Shown: positions 35,097-43,795 of the stretch, piece by piece
How positions within the stretch are numbered: position 1 is the stretch's first letter
How the letters are laid out: each line of letters opens with the position of its first letter
DNA from: Pseudomonas fluorescens
GTDB taxonomy: Bacteria; Pseudomonadota; Gammaproteobacteria; Pseudomonadales; Pseudomonadaceae
Length of the DNA: 64,000 nucleotides
Assembly (NCBI RefSeq): GCF_902497855.1
Contig: NZ_CABVHU010000004.1
Span: 1 to 64,000 of the forward strand
Reading direction: 5' to 3'
Program-made: the position numbers and the translations under genes
Notes under the pieces: model-generated
Databases searched by the model: none
What the model was told of the DNA's origin: nothing
What the model saw: only the letters and a program-made list of their open reading frames with translations

Positions 35097-36065
35097 CTAT
35101 TTCGCCCGAATCAGCGTCAACCAGGGGCTGTAGCGATCCACCCGGATGGGCAGGGTTTCGGCCAGCGCGGTGAAGGTCCGGTCGGGGTCGTCGAGCGGGA
35201 ATACACCCTGGACGCGCAAGTGACGAACCTCGGGCGAGACCCGCACAAATCCGCGGCTGTACGGGCGCAGCGCCTCGACCACCTGCTCCAGGGGTTCGTC
35301 CAGCACATTCAGGCGTCCGCTGAGCCAGTCGGCGCGGTGGCGCTGGTCGCCGGCAACGGCGCTGATCTGCCGGGCCGACAGCAGGGCCGACTGACCTTCC
35401 TGCAGGTCCAGCGTGGTGCCGTCGAACAACCGGGCTTGAACCGAATGCTGCAGCACGACCACGCGACTGGCGTCCGGCTCCTGAGCCACCAGGAAACGCG
35501 TGCCCAATGCGCGTATTTCACCCTGGGCGGTGCGTACGCGCAGGGGACGCCGGGGATCGGCCGCCACCTGAATCATCAATTCGCCGTGACGCAGAACCAC
35601 CAGCCTTTGCCGGTCGTCGAACTGCAGGTCCACCGCGCTGTCGGCATTCAGGCTCAGGCGGCTGCCGTCGGCCAGGTTGAAATCCTGGCGCTGCCCGCGC
35701 CCGGTGTGCAGGTCCGCCAGCAGCGAGTCACCCAGCGGGCTGCGCGCACCCAGCCACAAGCCGCCACCGAGCAGGCCCAGGCCGGCGATCACACGTAATG
35801 CGTCGCGCCGCGAACCATGGGGCTGCAGCAGCAGTTGGCGCGCCTCGCCGGCTTGTCCGGGCACGCGTCGATCCAGCGCGCGCACCGTGTTGAAGGAACC
35901 ATCGAGTCGCTCCTGCAATTTCGCCCAGGCCTGGGCATGCGCAGGATCCATCGCCAGCCAGGCGTTGAATCGCGCCTGCAACGCGGCGTCCGGCGTGCCG
36001 GCGCGCAGGCGCACCATCCAGTCGATGGCCTGCTCGCTGACGGGGTCCAGGCGCGTCTTGTTCAT
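35097..36065 (-). CDS. FecR-family anti-sigma factor
   Basis: A 322-residue inner-membrane regulator with an N-terminal cytoplasmic anti-sigma domain (AIDWMVRLRAGTPDAALQARF), one membrane segment near residues 92-108 and a periplasmic FecR domain that contacts the receptor's STN domain. The start at 36065 overlaps the sigma factor stop by 4 bp (ATGA), so it is co-translated with its partner. It would release the ECF sigma when the siderophore binds. Confidence 0.92.
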   Translation of the reverse strand: MNKTRLDPVSEQAIDWMVRLRAGTPDAALQARFNAWLAMDPAHAQAWAKLQERLDGSFNTVRALDRRVPGQAGEARQLLLQPHGSRRDALRVIAGLGLLGGGLWLGARSPLGDSLLADLHTGRGQRQDFNLADGSRLSLNADSAVDLQFDDRQRLVVLRHGELMIQVAADPRRPLRVRTAQGEIRALGTRFLVAQEPDASRVVVLQHSVQARLFDGTTLDLQEGQSALLSARQISAVAGDQRHRADWLSGRLNVLDEPLEQVVEALRPYSRGFVRVSPEVRHLRVQGVFPLDDPDRTFTALAETLPIRVDRYSPWLTLIRAK

Positions 36066-36568
36066 GGCGCCATCTCGCTGAGGTAGCACTGACGCAGTGC
36101 CTGTTTCATGTAGCGGCTGACCGTGCGTTCCGACAACCCGAGTTTTTGCGCAATGGCCACGTAACTCAGCCCGTCCAGTTGGCTGTAGAGGAAGGTCGCC
36201 TTGACCACCAGCGGCAAGCCGTCGATCGCCCGGTCGATGGCGACCAGTGCTTCAATCAGCTGCAACTGTTCTTCGGGAGAGGGCGCCAGCGCCTCCGGCA
36301 CAGTGGACAGGCGTTCCAGGTAGGCCAACTCCAGCTTGCGCCGCCGATGCCGATCGAAAATCAACCGGCGGGCGATGGTCGACAGGTAGGCGCGAGGCTG
36401 TTCGATGCTGTCGGGGTCGACGCGGGCGGTCAGCATCTGGCAGAACGTATCGGCGGCAGTGTCCTCGGCGTCCGCGTGATTGCGCAGGCGTCGCTGGATA
36501 TGCTGCAGCAGCCAGCGATGATGGTCGCTGAAAAAGAAGCCCAGCTTGCTGGTCGGAGGAGATTGCAC
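36062..36568 (-). CDS. FecI-like ECF sigma factor
   Basis: A 168-residue extracytoplasmic-function sigma factor. Region 2 lies at about residues 10-80 (DAEDTAADTFCQML, AYLSTIARRLIFDRHRRR) and region 4 at about 110-160 (LSYVAIAQKLGLSERTVSRYMKQAL). It directs transcription of the neighbouring TonB receptor gene. A Fur-like site is present just upstream, so it should be made under iron limitation. Confidence 0.93.
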   Translation of the reverse strand: MQSPPTSKLGFFFSDHHRWLLQHIQRRLRNHADAEDTAADTFCQMLTARVDPDSIEQPRAYLSTIARRLIFDRHRRRKLELAYLERLSTVPEALAPSPEEQLQLIEALVAIDRAIDGLPLVVKATFLYSQLDGLSYVAIAQKLGLSERTVSRYMKQALRQCYLSEMAP

Positions 36569-36590
36569 CGGTGGCTTTCCAGATGTGAGT

Positions 36591-36608
36591 GTGAATCGTT
36601 CTCAATAC
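36591..36608. promoter_or_regulatory. Putative Fur box upstream of the sigma gene
   Basis: GTGAATCGTTCTCAATAC, read on the minus strand as GTATTGAGAACGATTCAC, resembles a Fur box (GAGAA-GATT core) 22-40 bases before the sigma-factor start. Identified by eye. Confidence 0.5.
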
Positions 36609-36845
36609 TACCTGTGAGAGGATCGCCACTGCAATCTCCAGGTTTGCAAACGCCGAGGCGTGTGGTTCGTCTGAAAAAAATAAAAAGCTGCGGCCACGGT
36701 CGCGGCGCATGAGACATCTTTAAATTATGAGCTAATGTCTAGTTGTTCCCCTCGCCAGTCGCGGCCCAATCAGCTCGTCCCTGACGTGCTGGCGAGGCGG
36801 ACACCACTGATCAGCCTGCCTGCCTTTTTTATAAGCCTGCTTTTC

Positions 36846-37085
36846 TTAGTTGCCATCCGCCACCTTGCGTTCTATCTCGGCAATTTTTTTGCTGAGCTCC
36901 TCAGCGTCCTGCTCCTTGGTCCGAGTGGAAGAGGGCGTAATGCTTTCATCCACCCCCTGGGTGTCACTGTCCCTGTCCTCGATATCCCGTTCCACCACAT
37001 TGACCGGCTTGCCGGACGTATCAGTGGGCGGGGCGTTCGACGTTGTTTGTGATTCCACGTCGTTGTCGCGGTCATCGTTGTTCAT
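36846..37085 (-). CDS. Small acidic hypothetical protein
   Basis: A 79-residue highly charged protein (MNNDDRDNDVESQ...) with a disordered acidic first half and a C-terminal helix (EQDAEELSKKIAEIERKVADG) that could form a coiled coil. There is no recognised family. The start at 37085 is supported by GAGGT 8-12 bases upstream. Confidence 0.65.
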   Translation of the reverse strand: MNNDDRDNDVESQTTSNAPPTDTSGKPVNVVERDIEDRDSDTQGVDESITPSSTRTKEQDAEELSKKIAEIERKVADGN

Positions 37086-37237
37086 CGCGCTTACCTCGGT
37101 TGGCCTACACATTGGATGCAGCGCCTGGGCCCGAGTTCGAGTTTTTTACCAGCGCGTTCGCACCTCTTATCGGTCCTCATGAACCTATGTCGAATCCTGT
37201 TGATCCATTGCCCAAATGACTCGGGAATCCCACCGCC

Positions 37238-37486
37238 ATGAACTCTCTCAGAAACCTGCTGACGCTGGCCGAGGAACGCCGACTGCGTGCACTGGATGCC
37301 TGGCATCGGGCGCTGGAAAACATCGCGCTGCGCATGGAATCTCCGGATGCCTACCATGAAGAGCTGCTACGCCAGTCGGATGAGCTGGATCGCCAGGGGA
37401 TCGTTACCTGGGAGGAGTGGCGCGACCTGCGAATCGAGGCGGATCAGGCGTATTTGCGCGCGGTTGCGGGAGAGGACTATCACTGA
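37238..37486 (+). CDS. Small helical hypothetical protein
   Basis: An 82-residue soluble protein that is almost entirely amphipathic helix (LAEERRLRALDAWHRALENI...). Codon use is gene-like. It ends 11 bp before the carboxylate-amine ligase and is probably co-transcribed with it. The function is unknown. Confidence 0.7.
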   Translation: MNSLRNLLTLAEERRLRALDAWHRALENIALRMESPDAYHEELLRQSDELDRQGIVTWEEWRDLRIEADQAYLRAVAGEDYH

Positions 37487-37497
37487 GGTTCGCATGG

Positions 37498-38652
37498 ATG
37501 AACAGATACCTGAATTTCGGTATTGAAGAGGAATACTTCATCACCGACCTGGAGACCCGGCGTATGTCCGGCAAGCCCTCCGGCGCCGCGATTGAAGCGT
37601 GCAAGGCAGTGCTGGGCGATTGTTTTGCCCTTGAGATGTTCCTGGGGCAAATCGAAGTCGCTTCCCCCATATTCACCAGCCTGCCGCAAGCGGCGGATTA
37701 CCTGGGTACCGCTCGCCAAAGCTTGCGGCTCGCGCTCGAACCTCATGGCTTGGGATTGCTCACTGCCGGCAGCCACCCTTTGGCCGATTGGCGCACCCAA
37801 CAGCCCACAGACCAAGCGCATTTTCTTCAGCTGTTCGAAGACTACCAGCACGTGGCCCGGCGTAGCCTGCTCTGCGGTCTGCACGTGCATGTTGAAGTGC
37901 CCGGCCATCTGGATCGCATTCACGTGATGAACGAAATCTTGCCGTGGATGCCGTTGTTGCTGGCGCTGAGCAGCTCCTCGCCCTTTTGGAACGGTGCCGA
38001 CAGCGGCTTCATGAGCTATCGCCAGACGGCCTGTGACGAGTGGCCGAGGATGGGAGTTCCGGAGTATTTCGCAGATCAAAATGCCTATGACGCCTACGTC
38101 GACTTGCTGATCCGTACCGGCGCCATCCGCCAGGCCGGCGAATGCTGGTGGGGTGTACGACCCGCGAGCCGGTTTCCGACCCTGGAGCTGCGGATGACGG
38201 ATGCGTGCCCGCGCCTGGAGGATGCTTTGTGCATTGCCGCTATGTTTCGATTACTGGTCGCCTGTGCCATCGATCAACCCCGCCCGGGATCGAGCTGGTC
38301 ACAGCAATCGCGGTGGATCCTCCAGGAAAACCGCTGGCGCGCGAAGCGATTTGGCATCCACGCGTCCTTCATTGTCGAGGGTTACGACCGGCCTTTCTCT
38401 GCCGAGCAGTGGTTGTTCATGGCCGAGCAGATCTTTGGCGACGCCGCGCAGGCAATGGGCGTGGAGGAGGTCTTTACCCAGGCGCGCCGGATACTGCGGG
38501 ATGGTACCAGTGCCGAGCGACAGCGCACCCTCTACCGGCAAGTCTTGGGGAGCACCGGGGATGTACAAGCCGCGCTGTCGGCGGTGGTGGATCTGTTGCT
38601 GATGGAGACGGCGGAGCAACCCTGCATCAATCGAGCAATGTGTGAGTCATGA
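37498..38652 (+). CDS. YbdK-type carboxylate-amine ligase (GCS2 family)
   Basis: A 384-residue member of the glutamate-cysteine ligase 2 family (YbdK). The opening FGIEEEYFITD carries the family's EEE(Y/F) metal-binding motif, and GLHVHVEVP and LELRMTDACP are the other conserved blocks. YbdK proteins have weak gamma-glutamylcysteine ligase activity; the physiological substrate is unclear. ATG 37498 is chosen with GAGG 10 bases upstream; an overlapping ATG at 37494 is out of frame. It converges with the dienelactone hydrolase. Confidence 0.87.
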   Translation: MNRYLNFGIEEEYFITDLETRRMSGKPSGAAIEACKAVLGDCFALEMFLGQIEVASPIFTSLPQAADYLGTARQSLRLALEPHGLGLLTAGSHPLADWRTQQPTDQAHFLQLFEDYQHVARRSLLCGLHVHVEVPGHLDRIHVMNEILPWMPLLLALSSSSPFWNGADSGFMSYRQTACDEWPRMGVPEYFADQNAYDAYVDLLIRTGAIRQAGECWWGVRPASRFPTLELRMTDACPRLEDALCIAAMFRLLVACAIDQPRPGSSWSQQSRWILQENRWRAKRFGIHASFIVEGYDRPFSAEQWLFMAEQIFGDAAQAMGVEEVFTQARRILRDGTSAERQRTLYRQVLGSTGDVQAALSAVVDLLLMETAEQPCINRAMCES

Positions 38653-38665
38653 CTCGAACTCACCG

Positions 38666-39553
38666 CTAGACCAGATACCGCCGAAACCACCCCAGCGTCC
38701 GGTCCCAGGCCAACCGCGCCGCCGCGTCATCGTACCGGGGCGTGGAGTCGTTATGGAAACCGTGGTTGGCGCCCGGATAGATATAAGCTTCATAGGTCTT
38801 GCCCGCGGCTTTCAACGCCTTCTCATAGGCCGGCCAGCCTTCGTTGATACGGGTATCCAGTTCGCCATAGTGCAGCATCAACGGCGCCTTGATGCGGGGG
38901 ACGTCCTTGGCCTCTGCCTGGCGACCATAAAAGGACACGCCAGCCCCCAGTTCCGGATAAGCCACGGCCGCGGCATTGACCACGCCACCGCCGTAACAGA
39001 ACCCGGTGATGCCGACTTTGCCAGTGGTTGCGTCGTGCTTCATCAGCCACTCGATCGCGGCGAAAAAGTCATTCATGAGCTTTTCAGGGTCGACGGTCGC
39101 CTGCAGCTCCCGGCCTTTGTCATCGTTTCCCGGATAGCCGCCGACCGACGTCAGGCCATCGGGGGCGAGGGCGATGAAACCGGCTTTGGCCACGCGTCGC
39201 GCGACATCCTCGATGTACGGGTTGAGCCCGCGGTTTTCATGCACGACCACCACCCCTGGCACCTTGCCGCCGGCCTTCGCCGGGCGCACCAGATAACCAC
39301 GGACCTGCCCGTTGCCCTTGGGCGAGGGGTAAGTGACGTACTCGGCGATGATGTCCGGGTCGGTAAACTCGACCTGCTCGGCAAGCGCATAGTTCGGGCT
39401 CAGCGCGGCGAGCAGGGCGCTGGCCGTCAAACCGCCCAGGGTGAACAACGCCGCACGATCGAGAAACTCGCGCCGGTTGATCTTGCCGTGGGCGTAATAG
39501 TCGTACAGTTCGAGCAGTTCCGGGGCAAAGTCTTTCGCAGTGAGACGGGTCAT
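38666..39553 (-). CDS. Exported dienelactone hydrolase family protein
   Basis: A 295-residue alpha/beta hydrolase with a Tat-like signal at residues 25-58 (NRREFLDRAALFTLGG) preceded by a ~25-residue N-region. The catalytic Cys is in GFCYGGGVVN, the Asp in YGELDTRIN, and the His in GANHGFHND. Dienelactone hydrolases open lactone rings. As an exported single gene it probably acts on an environmental lactone or ester. The promoter region contains a bulged hairpin at 39603-39630. Confidence 0.88.
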   Translation of the reverse strand: MTRLTAKDFAPELLELYDYYAHGKINRREFLDRAALFTLGGLTASALLAALSPNYALAEQVEFTDPDIIAEYVTYPSPKGNGQVRGYLVRPAKAGGKVPGVVVVHENRGLNPYIEDVARRVAKAGFIALAPDGLTSVGGYPGNDDKGRELQATVDPEKLMNDFFAAIEWLMKHDATTGKVGITGFCYGGGVVNAAAVAYPELGAGVSFYGRQAEAKDVPRIKAPLMLHYGELDTRINEGWPAYEKALKAAGKTYEAYIYPGANHGFHNDSTPRYDDAAARLAWDRTLGWFRRYLV

Positions 39554-39892
39554 CTGTGCGCTTCCTCTGGGGCGGGTCGAGTGGCTGCCGGCTCGACGAT
39601 GTGAGCGATAACTACCGAGCGTAGTCGCTCAAGAACAAGTGCTGAAGTGAGATTAAGCGATAGAACAGCCTTTGTGTCCGGATCAAGTGGTAAAAATACC
39701 CGCAAAAAATACATAAAGTTGCTTCGTGTACCGTATACGAGTACATTTGATGGCGCGAAACAGATTTTGAATTGGTGTTCGATTTTTACCTGTATATGAG
39801 TCATAAGATGGCTTTAGGGCTTATATGAGGGTATAAGTATTGTATTAAGCTTCCTCGCTGCCAAATTTTTTTTATCGTCTGAGCATTCAATC
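39554..39892. other. 339-bp AT-rich region upstream of hipBA
   Basis: This gap between the dienelactone hydrolase and hipB is clearly AT-rich, like the toxin-antitoxin genes beyond it. It holds a bulged hairpin (39603-39630), a CGTATACG palindrome near 39733 and two TATATGAG...ATAAG repeats (39793-39837). No gene-like open frame is evident. Confidence 0.7.
39793..39837. promoter_or_regulatory. Putative HipB operator repeats
   Basis: TATATGAGTCATAAG (39793-39807) and TATATGAGGGTATAAG (39822-39837) are two near-copies 29 bp apart. The second lies within an inverted repeat CTTATA-N6-TATAAG (39820-39837). HipB proteins bind several spaced sites before hipBA, so these are good operator candidates, 56 bp before the hipB start. 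Confidence 0.55.
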
Positions 39893-40219
39893 ATGGCCAA
39901 CCGCGTCTATTCGCCCCACACCGTCAAGGCACTCGAGATTCTGGGGAAACTGATCCAGCTCAAGCGAAAAGAGCGTGGGTTGACCTTGCAGGAACTGGCT
40001 GAGCGGGCCGGCGTCTCCCGCAGTCTCATCCAGCGTCTCGAGAAATGTGAGCCAGGCTGTGAAATAGGCGTCGCGTTCGAGGTGGCTCATCTCCTGGGTA
40101 TCGAGTTGATTGAGTCGCCGGTGGACCAGGGCACCTTGACTGGCATTCTCACGGATAAAATCGCCTTGCTCCCGGCTTCTGTCCGCAGCTCGAAAAAGGA
40201 GGTGAGCAATGCCTTCTGA
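39893..40219 (+). CDS. hipB: HipB-type antitoxin, XRE family
   Basis: A 108-residue DNA-binding antitoxin with an XRE helix-turn-helix at about residues 18-70 (LTLQELAERAGVSRSLIQRLE). It overlaps the downstream hipA by 11 bp, the standard antitoxin-first arrangement. It would neutralise HipA and repress the operon. Base composition is lower in GC than the surrounding genes, consistent with acquisition by transfer. Confidence 0.88.
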   Translation: MANRVYSPHTVKALEILGKLIQLKRKERGLTLQELAERAGVSRSLIQRLEKCEPGCEIGVAFEVAHLLGIELIESPVDQGTLTGILTDKIALLPASVRSSKKEVSNAF

Positions 40220-41522
40220 AGATCAAGTCTGTTACATATGGACGTGGTTGCCGGGCAGCACAGAGCCTGTTGTCGCCGGCAGGTTGGTGAGGCGACGCGA
40301 TGGCCAATTTGCTTTTCTTTACGGTCAAAGCTACCTGAAGAATCCGCAGGCCATCCCTCTGAACAACCTCGAGCTGCCGCTGGGTACTGAAATGATCGAG
40401 CCGCCAGCCGGATTGAAAATTGCCAGCGGGATACGGGACGCGTCTCCCGATGCCTGGGGGCGACGCGTCATCATCAATCGCCTTTACGGGAAAGCCGGTC
40501 TCGCGGCTTACGATCAAGACCTGGATGAACAGACGTATATGCTCGAGTCCGGCTCTGACCGTATTGGCGCCCTGGATTTTCAGTTGTCACCGACCGAGTA
40601 TGTGTCACGTAGCAACGACAATGCCACGCTTGAAGAACTGCTCAATGCTGCCGAGCTGGTAGAGAAGGGAATTCCTCTGACGGCCGAGCTGGATCAAGCT
40701 CTGCGCCATGGATCATCTATCGGTGGCGCACGGCCCAAAGCACTCATCAAGGCAGACGATGCGAAGTATGTAGCCAAGTTTTCTGCATCTAACGATACGG
40801 TCAGTGTCGTCAAGTCGGAGTTCATCATGATGCGCCTGGCACACTTGCTGGGACTTGATGCCGCGCCGGTAAAGATCCAGCAGGTTTTGGGCAAGGATGT
40901 ACTACTGATCGAGCGCTTCGACCGTGTCCCGCAACCGGGAGGCTGGGCAAGGCGCATTATGGTGTCGGCACTGACGCTGTTAGGGCTGGATGAGATGATG
41001 GCCCGCTACACGAGCTATGAAGACCTCACGCACCTCATCAGGAAATATTTCCACGACCCCAAGCGAGATTTGCATGAGCTGTTTTCCCGGCTAGTGTTCA
41101 ACATCCTCTGCGGGAACACAGATGACCATGCACGTAACCATGCGGCATTTTTTGACGGCAAAGCCTATAGCCTGACACCCGCCTATGACATCTGCCCGCA
41201 GAATCGCTCGGGGAACGTGGCGAGCCAGGGCATGCTCATCATGGGGGGCGCCAACCAGAGCCAGATTGCCCTGTGCCTGGACGCCGCGCATCTGTTCCTG
41301 CTGGACCGTGGCCGGGCCAGGCAGATTGTCCTGAAGCAGATCGAAGGTATCCGGGCTTATTGGGAGCTTGTGTGTCAGGAGTCCGGGGTCAGCCAGGTTG
41401 ACCGCAACGTACTGGCCACTCGGCAGGTATTGAATGCGTTTGCTTTCGAGAATCTGCAGGAGGATGACCAGGATATCCGGGCGCTGGCCGAGGATGTGAG
41501 ACGCATATTGCCAGTCCGGTAG
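40209..41522 (+). CDS. hipA: HipA-type serine/threonine kinase toxin
   Basis: A 437-residue HipA kinase. The N-terminal subdomain (about 5-100) is followed by the kinase core with SSIGGARPKALI (nucleotide loop), the catalytic NTDDHARNH motif and the metal-binding Asp in TPAYDICP. HipA in E. coli phosphorylates glutamyl-tRNA synthetase and induces dormancy; the target here is unknown. All expected catalytic residues are present, so the toxin looks intact. Confidence 0.92.
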   Translation: MPSEDQVCYIWTWLPGSTEPVVAGRLVRRRDGQFAFLYGQSYLKNPQAIPLNNLELPLGTEMIEPPAGLKIASGIRDASPDAWGRRVIINRLYGKAGLAAYDQDLDEQTYMLESGSDRIGALDFQLSPTEYVSRSNDNATLEELLNAAELVEKGIPLTAELDQALRHGSSIGGARPKALIKADDAKYVAKFSASNDTVSVVKSEFIMMRLAHLLGLDAAPVKIQQVLGKDVLLIERFDRVPQPGGWARRIMVSALTLLGLDEMMARYTSYEDLTHLIRKYFHDPKRDLHELFSRLVFNILCGNTDDHARNHAAFFDGKAYSLTPAYDICPQNRSGNVASQGMLIMGGANQSQIALCLDAAHLFLLDRGRARQIVLKQIEGIRAYWELVCQESGVSQVDRNVLATRQVLNAFAFENLQEDDQDIRALAEDVRRILPVR

Positions 41523-41679
41523 TTCTAAATATTAGCTTGGCTGGAGGTGGGTGAAATCGTCTCTAAGATACACTAAGAAACAAATGGCTTGTTGAGTCGT
41601 AATGTAACTAAGTTATAGAAGTGTTTTTTTCTTCCAGGGAGGGAAGTTGATTTTTCTTACAAGAAAAGGAGTTTCGTTA

Positions 41680-43200
41680 ATGGCATTAAGAGGAGAGACA
41701 GCACAACGAGGATCAAAACGCTGGTTAGGCCTAAGCGTGCTGATGCTACCTGTATTACTGGTGACAGTTGACAACACAGTACTTGGATTTGCGTTACCAA
41801 AGATCGCCGAAGCCCTGCACCCGAGCGCCACCCAGCAATTGTGGATGATCGATGCTTACTCGCTGGTGTTGGCGGGATTGCTGGTGTCGATGGGTAGTCT
41901 GGGGGATCGAATCGGCCATCGTAAGTTGCTGCTGGCCGGTTCTTTGGGTTTTGCCATAGTGTCGGTGCTGACTGCGTATTCCGATACCGCCATGCAACTG
42001 ATTGCCGGGCGAGCGTGTATGGGCGTTTTCGGTGCGATGTTGATGCCGTCAACTCTGGCGTTGATACGTTCGGTGTTCGAAGATCGAGAAGAACGGAGAT
42101 TGGCGGTCGCGATCTGGGCAACGACCTTGACCGTGGGATCGGCACTCGGTCCTTTGGTGGGTGGGGTGTTGTTGGAGTTTTTCAGTTGGGGGTCGATTTT
42201 CCTGTTGGCGGTACCCGTGTTGGTACCGCTGCTGGTGCTGGGGCCTCTGTTGTTACCCGAATCCGAACCAGACTCCTCAGGGCCGCTGGATCCGATAAGC
42301 ATTCTGCAGTCGATGGCAGCACTGGGCGCCGTTGTTTATGGCATTAAACACAGCTCCAGTAATGGTATCGACTGGATGGCGTTGTCAGCATTTGCAGCAG
42401 GCACCGTTGCGGGCTGGATGTTTGTGCGTCGGCAGTTACGATTGCCTGTGCCGCTGATGGACCTGAGTTTGTTACGCAACGGCACCTTTAGCGGTTCCGT
42501 GCTGATCAATCTGATGAGCCTGGCATTCCTCGTAGGCTTCGTATTCTTCACTACTCAGTTCTTGCAGATTGTTCTGCAGATGTCGCCCTTGAGTGCCAGT
42601 CTCGCGTTAGTGCCGGGTCAGGTCATGGCGATTGTGGTGGGGATGGCGGTCGTGCCTGTCGCGCAGCGAGTTCAAGTGCATGTGCTGGTACCGATTCTCA
42701 TGGTGTTCACTGGAGCGGCGTTTTTGCTGGTCGCGAGCATGGGCAGCAGCCTGACCGTTTTGGTGGTGGCGTTTGCCTTGCTGAATATCGGCGTGGGTGC
42801 GATCGCGACGGTGTCCAATGATGTGATCTTGTCAGCCGCGCCGCCGGCAAAGGCGGGTGCGGCGTCGGCCATCAGCGAAACGGCCTATGAAGTGGGCGTG
42901 GTGTTGGGTACGACAGTGCTCGGTGGTCTCGTCACTGCCTACTATCGCGGTGCATTGCAACTTCCGGGATTTCTGAATGATGTGCAGATGATGCTGGCGA
43001 GTGAGACGCTATCTGGCGCCCATCATGTGGCGGCAGACTTGTCGGGAGATCAAGGGAGAGAATTGATGGCGCAGGCCGCGAGGGCATTCGAGGGTGGGAT
43101 CGGGCTGGTTTCGTGGGTGACGTTCGGCTTGGCGCTCATGGCCATTCTGATTGCTCGGCGTACTTTGCGCATACCAACCCCAAAATTTTCCGAGGGGTAG
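41680..43200 (+). CDS. EmrB/QacA-family drug efflux MFS protein
   Basis: A 506-residue, 14-helix MFS transporter of the DHA2 group. Motif A-like GSLGDRIGHRKLL, a VDNTVLGFALP motif in helix 1 and WMIDAYSLVLAG in helix 2 place it near SmvA/QacA multidrug and quaternary-ammonium pumps. The start at 41680 has AAAAGGAG upstream. The codon use is less G/C-biased than in most neighbours, as in the adjacent hipBA. No local regulator is evident. Confidence 0.87.
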   Translation: MALRGETAQRGSKRWLGLSVLMLPVLLVTVDNTVLGFALPKIAEALHPSATQQLWMIDAYSLVLAGLLVSMGSLGDRIGHRKLLLAGSLGFAIVSVLTAYSDTAMQLIAGRACMGVFGAMLMPSTLALIRSVFEDREERRLAVAIWATTLTVGSALGPLVGGVLLEFFSWGSIFLLAVPVLVPLLVLGPLLLPESEPDSSGPLDPISILQSMAALGAVVYGIKHSSSNGIDWMALSAFAAGTVAGWMFVRRQLRLPVPLMDLSLLRNGTFSGSVLINLMSLAFLVGFVFFTTQFLQIVLQMSPLSASLALVPGQVMAIVVGMAVVPVAQRVQVHVLVPILMVFTGAAFLLVASMGSSLTVLVVAFALLNIGVGAIATVSNDVILSAAPPAKAGAASAISETAYEVGVVLGTTVLGGLVTAYYRGALQLPGFLNDVQMMLASETLSGAHHVAADLSGDQGRELMAQAARAFEGGIGLVSWVTFGLALMAILIARRTLRIPTPKFSEG

Positions 43201-43240
43201 TGATCGAAGGTCGGGTCGTTTACCGGCACGGCCCGACAAT

Positions 43241-43324
43241 TGTAGGATCGAGTTTACCAGCGAAGGCGGCCTTGAGCCTTGCAGCGTCCATGAAGACGCC
43301 TTCGCCAGCAAGCCGGCTCCTACG
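43241..43324. repeat. Degenerate REPIN, GTAGGAGCC type
   Basis: The left arm 43241-43268 has several substitutions (TGTAGGATCGAGTTTACCAG), while the right arm 43297-43324 is closer to consensus. The spacer resembles that of the REPIN at 57385. It lies between the convergent efflux and glcG genes. Confidence 0.88.
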
Positions 43325-43374
43325 GGTTCAGCGCTCCATCACACAGTATTTATCAAGCGCGAGCCGCGCCCGGT

Positions 43375-43776
43375 TCATTTCAGGCTTTGCGCCCCGGCCT
43401 TGGCCACTTGTGCATCCTGCTCGGCCTTGACCCCGGACACCCCGACGGCCCCGATGACCTGGCCGTCGACGATGATCGGCACGCCGCCTTCCAGGGAGGT
43501 CAGCAGGGGGGCCGACAGGAAGGCATGGCGCCCACCGTTGACCATCTCTTCATAACCTTTGGACTCGCGCCGGCCCAGGGCCGAGGTGCGGGCCTTTTCG
43601 GTGGCGATGTAGGCGCCGATCGGGGCGCAACCGTCGAGGCGTTCGAGGGCCAGCGGGTGACCGCCGTCGTCGACGATCACGATGGTCACGGCCCACTGGT
43701 TGTTCTGTGCTTCGGTGCGGGCGGCAGCGAGGATCTGGCTGACTTCGGTCTGACTCAGTACGGCTTTGCTTTTCAT
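43375..43776 (-). CDS. glcG: GlcG, DUF336/heme-binding family
   Basis: A 133-residue protein of the GlcG/HbpS (DUF336) family, with the VIVDDGGHPLALERLDGC and GGVPIIVDGQVIGAVGVSG blocks. It is the last gene of the glycolate oxidase operon; family members bind heme or ligands, and the exact role in glycolate use is not established. The start at 43776 has GGAGAG upstream. Confidence 0.92.
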   Translation of the reverse strand: MKSKAVLSQTEVSQILAAARTEAQNNQWAVTIVIVDDGGHPLALERLDGCAPIGAYIATEKARTSALGRRESKGYEEMVNGGRHAFLSAPLLTSLEGGVPIIVDGQVIGAVGVSGVKAEQDAQVAKAGAQSLK

Positions 43777-43795
43777 AAGACTCTCCAGGGTTGGG

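Noticed and set aside
33453..35798. A 781-codon open frame on the plus strand
   Set aside because: It is antisense to the TonB receptor and FecR genes, has low-information composition and no recognisable domain; it reflects high GC content.
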